The notes below the pieces were generated by a model that saw only the letters and a list, made by a program, of their open reading frames with translations, did not search any database and had not been told where the DNA came from. A stretch of 64,000 nucleotides of DNA from Ipomoea triloba (lineage: Eukaryota > Streptophyta > Magnoliopsida > Solanales > Convolvulaceae): the NCBI RefSeq assembly GCF_003576645.1, contig NC_044923.1:17005587-17069586 (forward strand). The letters are read 5' to 3'. Positions 11,412 through 21,451 of the stretch are shown piece after piece. The translations under genes and the position numbers were made by a program. How positions within the stretch are numbered: the stretch's first letter is position 1; the number at the start of each line of letters is the position of its first letter.

Positions 11412-14400
11412 ATGGAAGCTCAGAGCAGGGTTTTTAGGCTCTCCTCGCCATCACCTGCAAAAAACCCAAAATTTTCATTATTTCAGACCCATAACTCTTC
11501 TTATATTCCATCAAATATTCAATGGGTCTACCTCAAAACCCAATTTTCCCTCGCTTCACTTTCTTCCTCGCCCAAGAAAGGCTCCTCTTCCGTAAAAGCA
11601 GTGGAAACAGAAACTCTATCTACTCCTCGAAATGATTCGAACGCAACAATCAGGAAGAAGAACTTGGCGGTTTTCGTTTCCGGTGGAGGCTCAAACTTCA
11701 GGTCAATCCACGAGGCTGCCGCTCAAGGGACCGTTCATGGAGAGGTGGTTGTTTTGGTCACCAATAAACCTGGTACCTACTATTCCGTTCTTATTTCTTT
11801 ACTGTATATGTTTGAATTTTTTTATTTATTTGAAAAAAAGTGTCAAATAGGTCACTAAAATTATATTTTTTGTGCAATTAGGTTATCAAACAAGCAAAAT
11901 ATGTGTAATAAGACATTTTTTGGATTTCTTTTAATGCAATTTGAGTTGAGAACATTTCGATTTTTTCCTTGGTAATGGCAAAGGAAAGGGTGATTCTTAG
12001 TATATACCATGTAGTAAGTAATATGGTTGGATTTTACCCGAAAAGAATGAAAAAGAAAATGTAGCAATTGCATATATTTTCCTTGTTTGATGGAAAGTTC
12101 AATGACCTAATTGCACAAAAGCAATAAGTTTAGTGATTTATTTGACATTTTTTTCTTATTTATTTTGCAGTTTGTAACCTTGTGAGTTGTGAAAATGCTA
12201 GTTATGTTATAGATTTGCAAAGTTCTAACTTTACTACAGAATTATTTTAAAAGAAAACAAAATTGATTCAATTAGTTTGATTTTTTTTTTATGGTGTAGT
12301 TGTTTTGTTTTATTGTTTATGCAAAATTCTGTAACTTTACTATTGTAATGGAATGGTGTATGCTTCATGAGCCCAATACCCCTTAATGGGATATTTGAGA
12401 TTATATAATCCTAATGTATTTTGTTCAAGCATATCTTGTTACTAGTAAAGTCTTAATATATGAAGTTATTAAGTGAAATACTCAAGTTATTTTAGCTAGA
12501 AACAGTCTCCTGGCCTTTTGGAATTTCCTCGAAAAGGATCCATAGTTTTTGTTTAGTAGTTTATGATGTTGTTAATGTGCAATTATCTCTTCAATCTTTC
12601 GGCATTTGCCAGCTGAAAAGGCCTCATTTTCTAGCTTGACTATTGAAACCATGACTATCTTGTTCTCCCGGGAAGCTATTGAAAATTTGTTTTAAATGAT
12701 TTCATAAATGTTATTACTCGTTATGCATTATTGTCATTTATCTGCATATGCAATGTAGATTGTGGAGGTGCAGACTATGCCAGAGGTAGAGGAATACCTG
12801 TGATTGTGTTCCCGAAACCAAAGAATTCAGATGAGGGTTTTTCTCCCGAAGATCTTGTAGCTGCTCTAAGGTGTAGTGTTTTTTTTTTCCTGAAAGAATA
12901 GCGTAGATCTTTTTGTACTGCATGGAAAGCATTAAAATATCTTTTCGTTACCAATTTCTGCTATAGAATTGGCAAAAGGAGGGGAAATACACACACATGC
13001 ATATTTCCTTTGAACAAATTTTAGTCAAATTTTTTTTCTTTGTATTGTGTCATCATTAGAGACTAGAAGTTCTGTCGTTTTCTTAATTTTATATCTTCTA
13101 ATATGAATTCCCTATCCTTATGTTTTGTGTAGAACGTACAACGTCGACTTCATTCTTTTAGCTGGGTACTTAAAGCTTATACCTACTAAGTTGATTCGAG
13201 CTTATCCAAGGTCAATATTGAATATTCACCCTTCACTTCTCCCAGCTTTTGGAGGCAAAGGTTACTACGGGATGAAGGTGCACAAAGCGGTGATTGCTTC
13301 TGGAGCTAGGTAAATCTCATATTCATTTATCATAACCAAATCATTCTTTATTTATTCTTGCTCCATTGAACAAAGAAAATAGGGTTTAATTTCATAAAAA
13401 AACTCCGTAGAAAAGTATAGATATGATATAACATTATTGTTATTCTTGTGAGACTAGACACTAAACTATGGTTCAAAGTTGCTGGCTTCATAATTAGTAG
13501 GGAGATAAGGTTTACAAATATCATAAATTTCTAACCGTGGTAATCTGTAAACTTTCCAACACATTTTTTTTTAATATAATAGTATCTTAGTGATAAATGA
13601 TAATAAACATGTAATCTTTTATTTTTATTTGGGTTTTTCCCAAAGGTATCCCTCCAGCCGACAGCCAGAGGACTAATCCTCCGTCCCAACGGTCAGCACA
13701 CTAAGCTAAGTGGTAGCCGGTAGGGGACTGGCCAAATGGTTTGCTCCATTCACATGGGTGGGGATTGAACCCCCAACCTCATGCTTAAGGAACGAGGTGC
13801 TGAACCACCACGCCAACCATGTTGGTTACCATGTAATCTTTTATGATTATTGATAACAATACTTCATTTGCTGTTAGTAAATCTCCTGCTTTGCTGTGTC
13901 CTGCACTTGTCCTGAATGGCAGAATCCAAATATCCAATCCACGAGGTGTCTTGACTCCTGAGTAGGTCCTAACTGTAGGAGGCACCTTTAACCCCGTACC
14001 ATACTCAAACTAATCCCCGTTTGCACCAAGCTGGCCCAAACAAGTGGCAAAGTGCTGGCCATATTGGTTTTTCCATACGAGAGGGAGTTTGAAATCCCGA
14101 CCTCTCTTAAGTGATGAGAGTGCACGGCCACTCAAGCCAACCAAGCTGGTTTGGATACCCCTTCTTTAATCATTATATCTGCATGTATTAAGCTATTCTG
14201 ACCCATATGCAGATATTCCGGTCCCACAATCCATTATGTTGACGAGGAATATGACACAGGACGTATCCTTGCTCAAAGGGTTGTCCCTGTGCTTGCCAAT
14301 GACACAGCAGAAGAGCTGGCTGCAAGGGTTCTCCATGAGGTTAGGCACTTATGAAATTTTATTTTTGCATTTCTTACAATGCATATTTTCTGTGCGAGGA

Positions 14401-14848
14401 TTTCGATTTGACATCAATATTCTCAATCATACTTTCAAGATCCACATTGTTTTTTTCTAGAATGCCAGCCTCCTTTAAAGATACATCTCTAGGTAAATCT
14501 TGGTCGTCTCTAGGTAAATCTTGGTCATCTAATCACATCACTTGCTCCTTAAAGTGATACTTATGACAAACGATATATACAACGTGAAAAGGAAAGCAAA
14601 CCGAAGTATATACACTTGGATACAGTGAATTGCTATGGGAACATTTTGAAACCTATCACATATTTACTTGCTTTTTTTTTTTTTTTCTGCATCGTGTATG
14701 TATTGTTAACACGTATACTTTGTATGTATACCAGGAGCATAAATTATATGTAGAAGTAGCAGCAGCACTATGCGAAGAAAGAATAGTTTGGCGGGATGAT
14801 GGTGTCCCTCTCATCCAGAATAAAGAAAATCCAAACCAGTACACATAA
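11412..14848 (+). CDS. PUR3: Phosphoribosylglycinamide formyltransferase, plastid-targeted
   Basis: Five exons (11412-11772, 12759-12870, 13133-13309, 14213-14339, 14735-14848) join in frame to 296 aa with GT-AG introns. GAR transformylase moves a formyl group from 10-formyl-tetrahydrofolate to GAR, the third step of purine synthesis, which in plants runs in plastids. Residues 1 to about 75 are Ser/Lys-rich, acid-poor and fit a transit peptide. The enzyme then starts KKNLAVFVSGGGSNFRSI (phosphate-binding loop, residues 91-95). The catalytic residues are present: Asn188 and His190 in NIHPSLLPAFGG, and Asp231 in EEYDTGRIL. The end (EERIVWRDDGVPLIQNK) matches plant homologues. Length and motifs look complete. 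Intron 1 holds a MITE and intron 3 holds two SINEs. Confidence 0.95.
11832..12155. mobile_element. Mutator-type MITE in PUR3 intron 1
   Basis: The ends are inverted repeats of about 60 bp: gaaaaaaagtgtcaaatagg at the left and gaaaaaaatgtcaaataaat inverted at the right, continuing through tgtgcaattaggt. The 10-bp word ttatttattt lies on both sides (11822-11831 and 12156-12165). No coding capacity. Its right end is only about 600 bp from exon 2. Confidence 0.8.
13623..13829 (-). mobile_element. tRNA-derived SINE with 15-bp target duplication
   Basis: On the minus strand it begins ggtaaccaacatggttggcg, gives a box A (ggttggcgtggtgg), then a box B (gggggttcaatccccacc), and ends in a T/A-rich tail at the left edge. 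The word catgtaatcttttat flanks it at 13608-13622 and 13830-13844. It lies in PUR3 intron 3. It is not a tRNA gene, because no cloverleaf continues past the B box. Confidence 0.85.
14030..14155 (-). mobile_element. tRNA-derived SINE (family 1)
   Basis: The minus strand reads ccagcttggttggcttgagtgg (box A region), then gaggtcgggatttcaaactc (box B region). The same arrangement occurs at 255-372 and 19600-19692. It lies in PUR3 intron 3, next to the other SINE. The homologous part may extend left to about 13985. Confidence 0.6.
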
Positions 14849-16576
14849 CAAAGGTCTTCAAGAATATAGTTATAACCCGAGTTTCCTTTTCGCTGCTGAG
14901 TGCCTAACATGTTTTCATGCTAACCAACAATATCTGTAAGAATCACCGCTGTAGTTCATGTTATATGTATCTGCAACAATCATCCTACACTTGTATAATT
15001 GACTTATTCTGATTTTTTTAATTTTTTTTTGTGAGAGTTAGATTGAAGCATATAAACCCAGTCATGTATACTGGACAATTGTTTTGATGCAAGATTTTAT
15101 CTCTTGATATAGTAAAATCTTGAGGGCTGGATTAAGAATGCCCTTTGTTGAGTTAATTTCAATTTTAGTCCATCAATTGTTGCTTTTTCTTACTTTAAAC
15201 GTTTGATTTTCAAAATCTGAGTGGAAAGCTTTTCTTCTCAAATTCACAGAACCACTTAGTTTCCCTTCACATACTTATTGTGCAGAGTACTTGTTCTCAA
15301 CAGAAATCTAAATGTAGAGCCGTAGAGGCAACCTCAACCAAATTTATTTCATGAGGCTGTTGGTATGATAATCAGAAGGTTCTAACTTATCATCAAAAGG
15401 CTCTAACTTCGATTACTAGTAGGAGTGGCCTACTAGTAGGAGTGGCCTATTGGTTGTCTTGCTTTGAACTGGTCAGTTAAGAATTTATCCTGTGCATACC
15501 TTCAGGTAGTAGCTGCTTGTTTCAATCTATCAATGATTTTCTTAAAGGTTTATATCTATCAATGGTTTTCTTAAAGGTTTATGATTATGAAACAACCTTA
15601 AAATCATTGTTTACAAGTAAGATGACAGACATGGAAAAGTCACCAAAAAAGTTGCTTCAACCAAATGGGAAGCCCTCAACAAAATAGAAACTAGAAAACT
15701 CAAGAATGTGACCATTTGACAACAACTCAGAATGTCTTGGCACAAAACATTGGTATCATTCAAGAACTTACACACATCATAATCTCTAATTCCAACCTTT
15801 TAGTAAAGGGAAAAAAAATCATTACTTTGTCCATGTAGTAAAGGGAAAAAAAATGGCATGGAATACAATAGAGATTTCTTAGGAATCATGATTTAGATAA
15901 ATTTGGAATTCAGATTCTATTTCAACTCGAGTTCTCTCACCAAAAGGGACTTCAGTTCCAGAATATGATCAAAGGTCTCAAAAACAGGCATTTGGAGTGT
16001 ACTCATATTATGGACAAACTAATAGCTGGATCTATTTGGAGAGTTGTCGTTCATTTTGGTAGTCACAGCGCGGAACAAGCAGCAGAGATGCAACTCTGAG
16101 GATCAAGATCGATCCTCATATACTTCTGCTTCTCGATTTTTTGCTTTCACCTTTATATTTTGCAATGCTATCATTTCTAGTTTCAGATTCATATTTCTGA
16201 TTTCCAGAATTGTATGCAGGTTCTGCAAGTGTTAGTGTATTACCAATCAAATTGCATGCTTCCTTTCAGGGATATATAAACCCGAGTAATGTCGATAAAT
16301 TGATGACCTGAATCCATCTGCGAAAGGATACCACAACTCGTCAGTTACAGATGATAAAATGGATGAAGTGACAAATTCTTCTTGGCAAACAAAAATTTGG
16401 TCGAGTTTATAATGAAGACTGCAGTTTGAGAGGTATGTATGCCACAAAGTATATTGTCGACGCTAAAAATTTCATAGTGAATAACTATTCCCACAACAAT
16501 ATTGATAGGCCATAATATGATAGAAAGTAATGAAGAACTTACCCCCCATAGCTTGTTTCTGTTTTCACATGAAGAT
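14849..16576. other. Region between PUR3 and the convergent GNAT gene
   Basis: The two genes converge here. It contains the PUR3 3' untranslated region (to roughly 15050) and probably the GNAT 3' untranslated region (from 16576 leftward). The direct repeat actagtaggagtggcct occurs twice at 15414-15448, and atcaatg-ttttcttaaaggttt occurs twice at about 15528-15582. No further gene is supported. Confidence 0.4.
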
Positions 16577-18618
16577 TCATAGTGTGAGTTGGTCTACGGG
16601 TGTTTCAACTTCTGAGGGGCTTTCGATGTCTTGAAGATATTTGCACATCAAGTGTTTACGCCTCTGCAACGTGAGCAGGATCAAGATACTATCGGTCTTT
16701 ACAATGCTATAACCTGCCTTGGTATACATGTTGTATGGTCCTGCATCAATCATTCGACAGTGCAGGTAGACCGTTTTTGAGGCACTCATTTTAGAAATCA
16801 GTTCCTCGCTTGCTTTCAACAGGTGCCAACCTATGCCCCTCCTGGGAAAAATATATATTGATGCAACATAAAAAACCAATCTTACACAAACCAAACATAA
16901 CAGATTACAGGTCTTCAAGTGGTAAACACGGACCAATATACAGACCTTTCATCAGATTACTAATCAAGGTCCTCTAACTAGTTTGAAGATCTTCAGCCAT
17001 TGCCAAACAATATATGGTTCCAATCATCATCTTACTAATACAGTAATACAGTATAGTAACATATGCTCATTTGAGAAAAATCTCAAAATAGATTACTGTA
17101 TATTTGTCAATTACCACTATGCCAAAAACTATAACGGTCATTTTCGAAAGGCAAAATGCTGGACAATCCCCCTAGTCATTTGGTGCTGGACTTGGTCTAG
17201 AACCAGCTACTAGCCACTTGGTGTTGGACTTGGGCCAACACCTGCCGTGATCTGACTCTGATACCCCTTATTAGGATTAAGTGTTTATTACTACGCCAAA
17301 AGCTATAGCTCGTAGCGAAGGGACAACTTTACTTTCTCATACCACCACATTTTCAAGAGGCAGGATGCTAGACTTGACCCTTTAAGCCTCCGCCAAACAA
17401 TCCCCTAGACACCTCATGCTAGACTTGGCCCTTCACTGGCCTCACCCCCAACGCTCTGAGGCCGAACCTCAACCTGTGCTCGAGAGATGGTTGTCCATAC
17501 ACTGATAAGGGATGTATGGATTCTCGAAAAGAGAGGAGCCGTGGTGGTCCCTCCCGGACTTCCCGGATCCACGAGTGATCGAAAGTTGGATCTACATTGG
17601 ATCTCACCCGAATCACCCCATCTATCCTCCTGAGGAGGAGTTTGGTTTCAAACCCCGGTTCGAACAGGAGGAGTAAGCCATGCTAATGTGTCTTTAAGTT
17701 TAATGTAAGCTTAATCTACTCTCAAGTCTAATAGCAAGCAAACTAACTCTAGAAACATAGTAACTCAAAGAAAAAGCAACAGAGGTATTGCAAGTAGAAA
17801 TACAACTTCCCAACATAGAGTGGACAAATCAACCACAATAACAAAGTCAAGATGTTTCCTTCAATTCTTTTATGAACTATAAACCATAACTATCTAAACT
17901 AACCAACTTATTCTATATCCTTCTATGATGCAGATAACTCTCAGAAGCATAACACTTACCTCCTCAAAGATTGCCTGACAGCCATATTGGATATGTAAGG
18001 AGCATTCTTGGGAGCAGTTGGTGTGTGAGGGCTATCATTAGCACCCCTTCTGTCAAAACACACCTCCACAGTCCCAGCCAGCTTCAACTCTCCCTCTTCC
18101 CCATCCCCATTTTCTCTGTAGAACCCAAGAAGGGTTGCAGTGTGAGGCATCAAGCTTCTCCTCTCAATCAAATACTGCTTCACAAAAAACTCCAAGAGCT
18201 TCAAATACCCCAAGGATATCATCATGGACTCCGCAAAGGACTTTGCCAATAACCTCACTGTCATGTCCATCTCCTCTTGCCTCATCACGCTAACCAAGAG
18301 TGACCCAGACTCCAATTCTTGGAAATACGAGTAGTTCTCGAGGAACTGGAGCTTGTCGAGGTCTTCATTGGCGAGAAACCGGCCTGTTGGGAGAGGGTTT
18401 TGCAGGGATGTGGTTGAGGAAGAGTTCGGGGTTGAGAGTAGAGGGGAGATGAGATTGGGGGAGTTGAAATTGGAGGAGATGGCGAAAGGGCGAGTGGGTT
18501 TTGGGGTAAAGATTGAATCTTGACGGGATTTGAAGTAGGCGATGTGGTAAACATAGTCGTGGCGGTGATGGTGAGTTCGGGGGTTGAAGAAGAGGGAGCT
18601 ACAAATACTAGCGGCCAT
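16577..18618 (-). CDS. GNAT-family N-acetyltransferase, probably plastid-targeted
   Basis: Two exons on the minus strand, 18618-17960 and 16841-16577, join in frame across a GT-AG intron to 307 aa. The first ~75 residues (MAASICSSLFF..., rich in Ser, Pro and His, with basic residues) look like a transit peptide. The GNAT fold follows. The acetyl-CoA pyrophosphate-binding motif RQSLRRRGIG (about residues 213-222) spans the splice site, preceded by the strand APYISNMAV. The C-terminal part has the usual YTKAGY of the last motif. Plants have several plastid GNATs that acetylate protein N termini and lysines, and this looks like one of that group. I cannot assign the exact subfamily. The intron of about 1.1 kb contains the repeat at 17108-17690. 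The N-terminal 110 residues are not conserved enough to interpret. Confidence 0.85.
17108..17690. repeat. Unclassified repeat in GNAT intron, related to 3053-3530
   Basis: Two related blocks (about 17108-17280 and 17290-17470) share ctatgccaaaaactata/ctacgccaaaagctatag and a gctggacttggtc / gctagacttgaccc motif. 17340-17430 is the inverse of 3058-3130 in the transporter intron (tcaagcct... ccgcca... aatc... acttggcccttc). It is not coding. Confidence 0.6.
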
Positions 18619-18746
18619 TTCTGAGGAGATGAGACAGGAGAACGTGATCGTAATCCGATGATTTTGTGGGGAAAAATAACATAGATAGGGCTATATTTTT
18701 TCTTTTCTCTTCCCCTCATCTTCTCCTTTTCATTTGTTTCCCCTAA

Positions 18747-19261
18747 CGTGTGTTTGGTAACCCGTAAAATGAATTTCAGAAAATGTTTTTCTGAGTTTTC
18801 TGTGTTTGACAACGTCCGAAAAATGTGATCAACGAAAAATGTTTTTCGTTGACCAAGAAAAATCAGTTCATTTTTTCGGAAAATGATTTACGGAATTTTT
18901 TTCCGTAAGTCATTTTTCAGAGTCGCCAAAATAGCTGTTTCGCATGTTTTCGACCAAAACCAAGGCATATCACCCATGACCATGGACCAAGGAGGTGGGG
19001 AAACCGCCGAAAACGTTTGTTACATTTAATTTTTTTTTTATTTCTTTATAAATCCTATTTTTTTATTAAACACCATTATTTTAATAACTATTATAATTTT
19101 TTTATATTTTAAATAAAACAATTGCAATGTTTCTATCCATTTTTCAGAAAATGAACCAAACACACAAAGACAGTTTTCCATAATACATCCAAACACTGGA
19201 AATGAAACTGTTTTTCGGAAAATGACTCATTTTCCAGAAGTCATGCTTTCCAAACGGACCC
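18747..19261. mobile_element. MITE with TAA target duplication
   Basis: The ends are inverted: cgtgtgtttggtaacccgta at the left and gggtccgtttggaaagcatg inverted at the right, followed on both sides by long gaaaatg/cattttc-rich arms. TAA flanks it (18744-18746 and 19262-19264), fitting a PIF/Harbinger-type or similar element. It is just upstream of the GNAT gene and may include part of its promoter. Confidence 0.6.
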
Positions 19262-19264
19262 TAA

Positions 19265-20579
19265 ATTAATTTTTTTTCCTGAAAACTTAAAACACAAATA
19301 TATAATTTTATAAGAGCATCCTCATCAGTATGAAATTTTACACTGAGTTAGAAGTGTTACTAGGAAAGAGAGGAGGGAGAGAGAAGAAGAAGAAAAAAAG
19401 AGAGGTCTAACGCCCAAAAAAAAAAAAACAAGTAATGCGCCAGCGGTATCAGTGGACCCCTTCTTCGTTTTCCTTTCTCAATCAGTAGACCCCAAAAAAG
19501 CCTTGCACTTGCAAGAATAAAAATCAACAAAAAACCCATCACCCATCAATCCCTTTTCTTTGTACTATTCCAAAATCCATTTAAAGTCTATTGGACTTTA
19601 TTTGATTTTCTCATATGAGAGGGATTTGAATTTCTGACACCTCTTAAGAAATGAGAGTGCACGGCCACTCACGTTAATGAAACTGGTTTCTTATACCTTA
19701 TACTTAAGGCAAACTCAATGAGAGTTTTTCATTGGGTTTTAGTACATGTTATAGAAAGGGAAGCTTATACAGCAAAGGAGGAGAGAATGATAGTTTTTTT
19801 TTTTTCTTTTTTTTTTTTAATGTCAATTCTAAGATTTTTTGGAAAAAAAAAAATGTCTTGAGTGCAGAGTAAATGCCAATAGGCGCTTAGGATGGTTACC
19901 CATAGACTTGATAATTTGTATAAATGAGTTCGTTAATAGGTTTACATGATAACAACACAAACATTATAAGGCTAAACACGTACATGACTCGTCAACTTTA
20001 ACGAGTTAGAGTTTTAAATACAAACAAACATGATTTTTAAACAATACACAATACACATTTAGTTAACAAGTTTCGGATCTATATGATATGATGACACAAT
20101 AATTCCTTTAGAACTCATTAAGCATGCTAATATAATTTTATTTTATTTTTAAAAAAATAAAATTACCTCTTCTATGATGACTGTGAAATGTTGTAATGCT
20201 TAATTGTACAATTTACAATTCTCATGTGATAATGTCCTTATAAACACTTTTTTTTCAATTCTTTTATTTCATTAATAAAAATTATAATAATTTAACATTT
20301 TGACTATGGGTTGAAGAAGGATGGGGACGAGAGATATACTCTCCACTCTTAATAGTCCCATTGCCATCCCTAACCCCAACTTGTAGCTCCTCTTTCTCCC
20401 TTTCTACTTCATCTTCTTCACCAAGTTAGAGCCTCCATTAATAGCTTCTGAAAATGTTCAATCATATACATTTAGCACCACAACAAATAGTACATGGAAC
20501 TCTTTTGACGTATCTTAGTTAAAAAAGGCACGTGATTGGTACTCCTACACTTAAACAACAACACCAAATGCTAATATCT
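19265..20579. other. Intergenic, AT-rich; one SINE fragment
   Basis: 19600-19692 on the minus strand is a third copy of SINE family 1 (agtggccgtgcactctcatt, then gaggtgtcagaaattcaaat). The rest has poly-T and poly-A runs and no supported gene. Confidence 0.45.
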
Positions 20580-20588
20580 ATTACTCTT

Positions 20589-21173
20589 GTGATAAACTAC
20601 AAATAAGTCATCATACTATTTGAGAAACAGTAATTAAACCATCGAATTCAAATAATCCCAAGTAAGCCACTGAACTCGGTAAAACAAAGCAATTAAGTCA
20701 TTAAAACCGAAAAAAATAGCAATTAACATTTTTAACAGGTCATTTGTATATTTCGACCACCGACAACAACTTCCGGCCACCGACAACGACACTTCCTGCG
20801 AGGGTGACCATTTCTGGTTGCCCTCGCTGGAGAAGGCGACCTTCCTGGTCGCAAACTCCCAAAGAAGGCGGCAAAAAATGGTGGCCTTCACCTGGAGAAG
20901 GCAACCAGGAAGGTCGTCTTCTCCGGCGACGGTGACCAAAAATGGTCGCCCTCGCCGGAGATGGCAACCGGCATTGACTCGGTCGTCGGAAATTGTTGCC
21001 TGTGGCCGGAAAATGCAAATGGCCTATTAAACATGTGTTAATTGTTCTTTTTATGATTTCAGTAGCTTAATTGCTTTGTTTTTCTGAGTTTAGTGGCTTA
21101 TTTGGGGTCATTTGAGTTCGATGGCTTAATTGCTGTTCCCAAATAATACGATGATTTATTTGTAGTTTATCCC
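20589..21173. mobile_element. Mutator-type MITE with GC-rich core
   Basis: The 9-bp word attactctt flanks it (20580-20588 and 21174-21182). The ends are an inverted repeat of more than 100 bp: gtgataaactacaaataagt at the left and gggataaactacaaataaat inverted at the right. The core (about 20755-21010) is far more GC-rich than the arms. It is an inverted repeat built from ggccacc-gacaac and ctggagaaggcgacc units, possibly of captured origin. No real coding region is supported. Confidence 0.85.
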
Positions 21174-21283
21174 ATTACTCTTTAATCTGAAACCCAACAT
21201 TAGTTTTCATTTTCATCATCTTTCATCTTGCTCTCTCTTTTTTTTTTTTTTTTTTTTCTTCACATGAGATGAACTTGACTAAA

Positions 21284-21365
21284 AGAGTGTTAACGAGAAT
21301 CTAACTCGTGACCTTAAAATACAAAAATTATGTTCTACGGTTCTACCTATTTGACCACCCCGACC
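21284..21365 (-). mobile_element. SINE fragment (family 2)
   Basis: The minus strand reads ggtcaaataggtagaaccgt ... aaggtcacgagttagattctcg, a tRNA-like B box. Related copies lie at about 1105-1185 and 21866-21960 (the latter repeated at about 23471-23565 by an assembly duplication). Confidence 0.5.
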
Positions 21366-21451
21366 TTTACGAGGCTACTCTCCTTCTTCAATTCCAACAG
21401 TGGGGCTCTCTTTGTAGTAATTGATTCAAACCATTTCACACCACTTATGAG

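Noticed and set aside
13623..13829. A tRNA gene on the minus strand
   Set aside because: A and B boxes are present but no acceptor or anticodon stems form. Target duplications and an A-rich tail mark a SINE.
18285..18812. A 175-residue frame overlapping the GNAT start on the same strand
   Set aside because: It is a shifted frame of GNAT exon 1 and its leader, and low-complexity.
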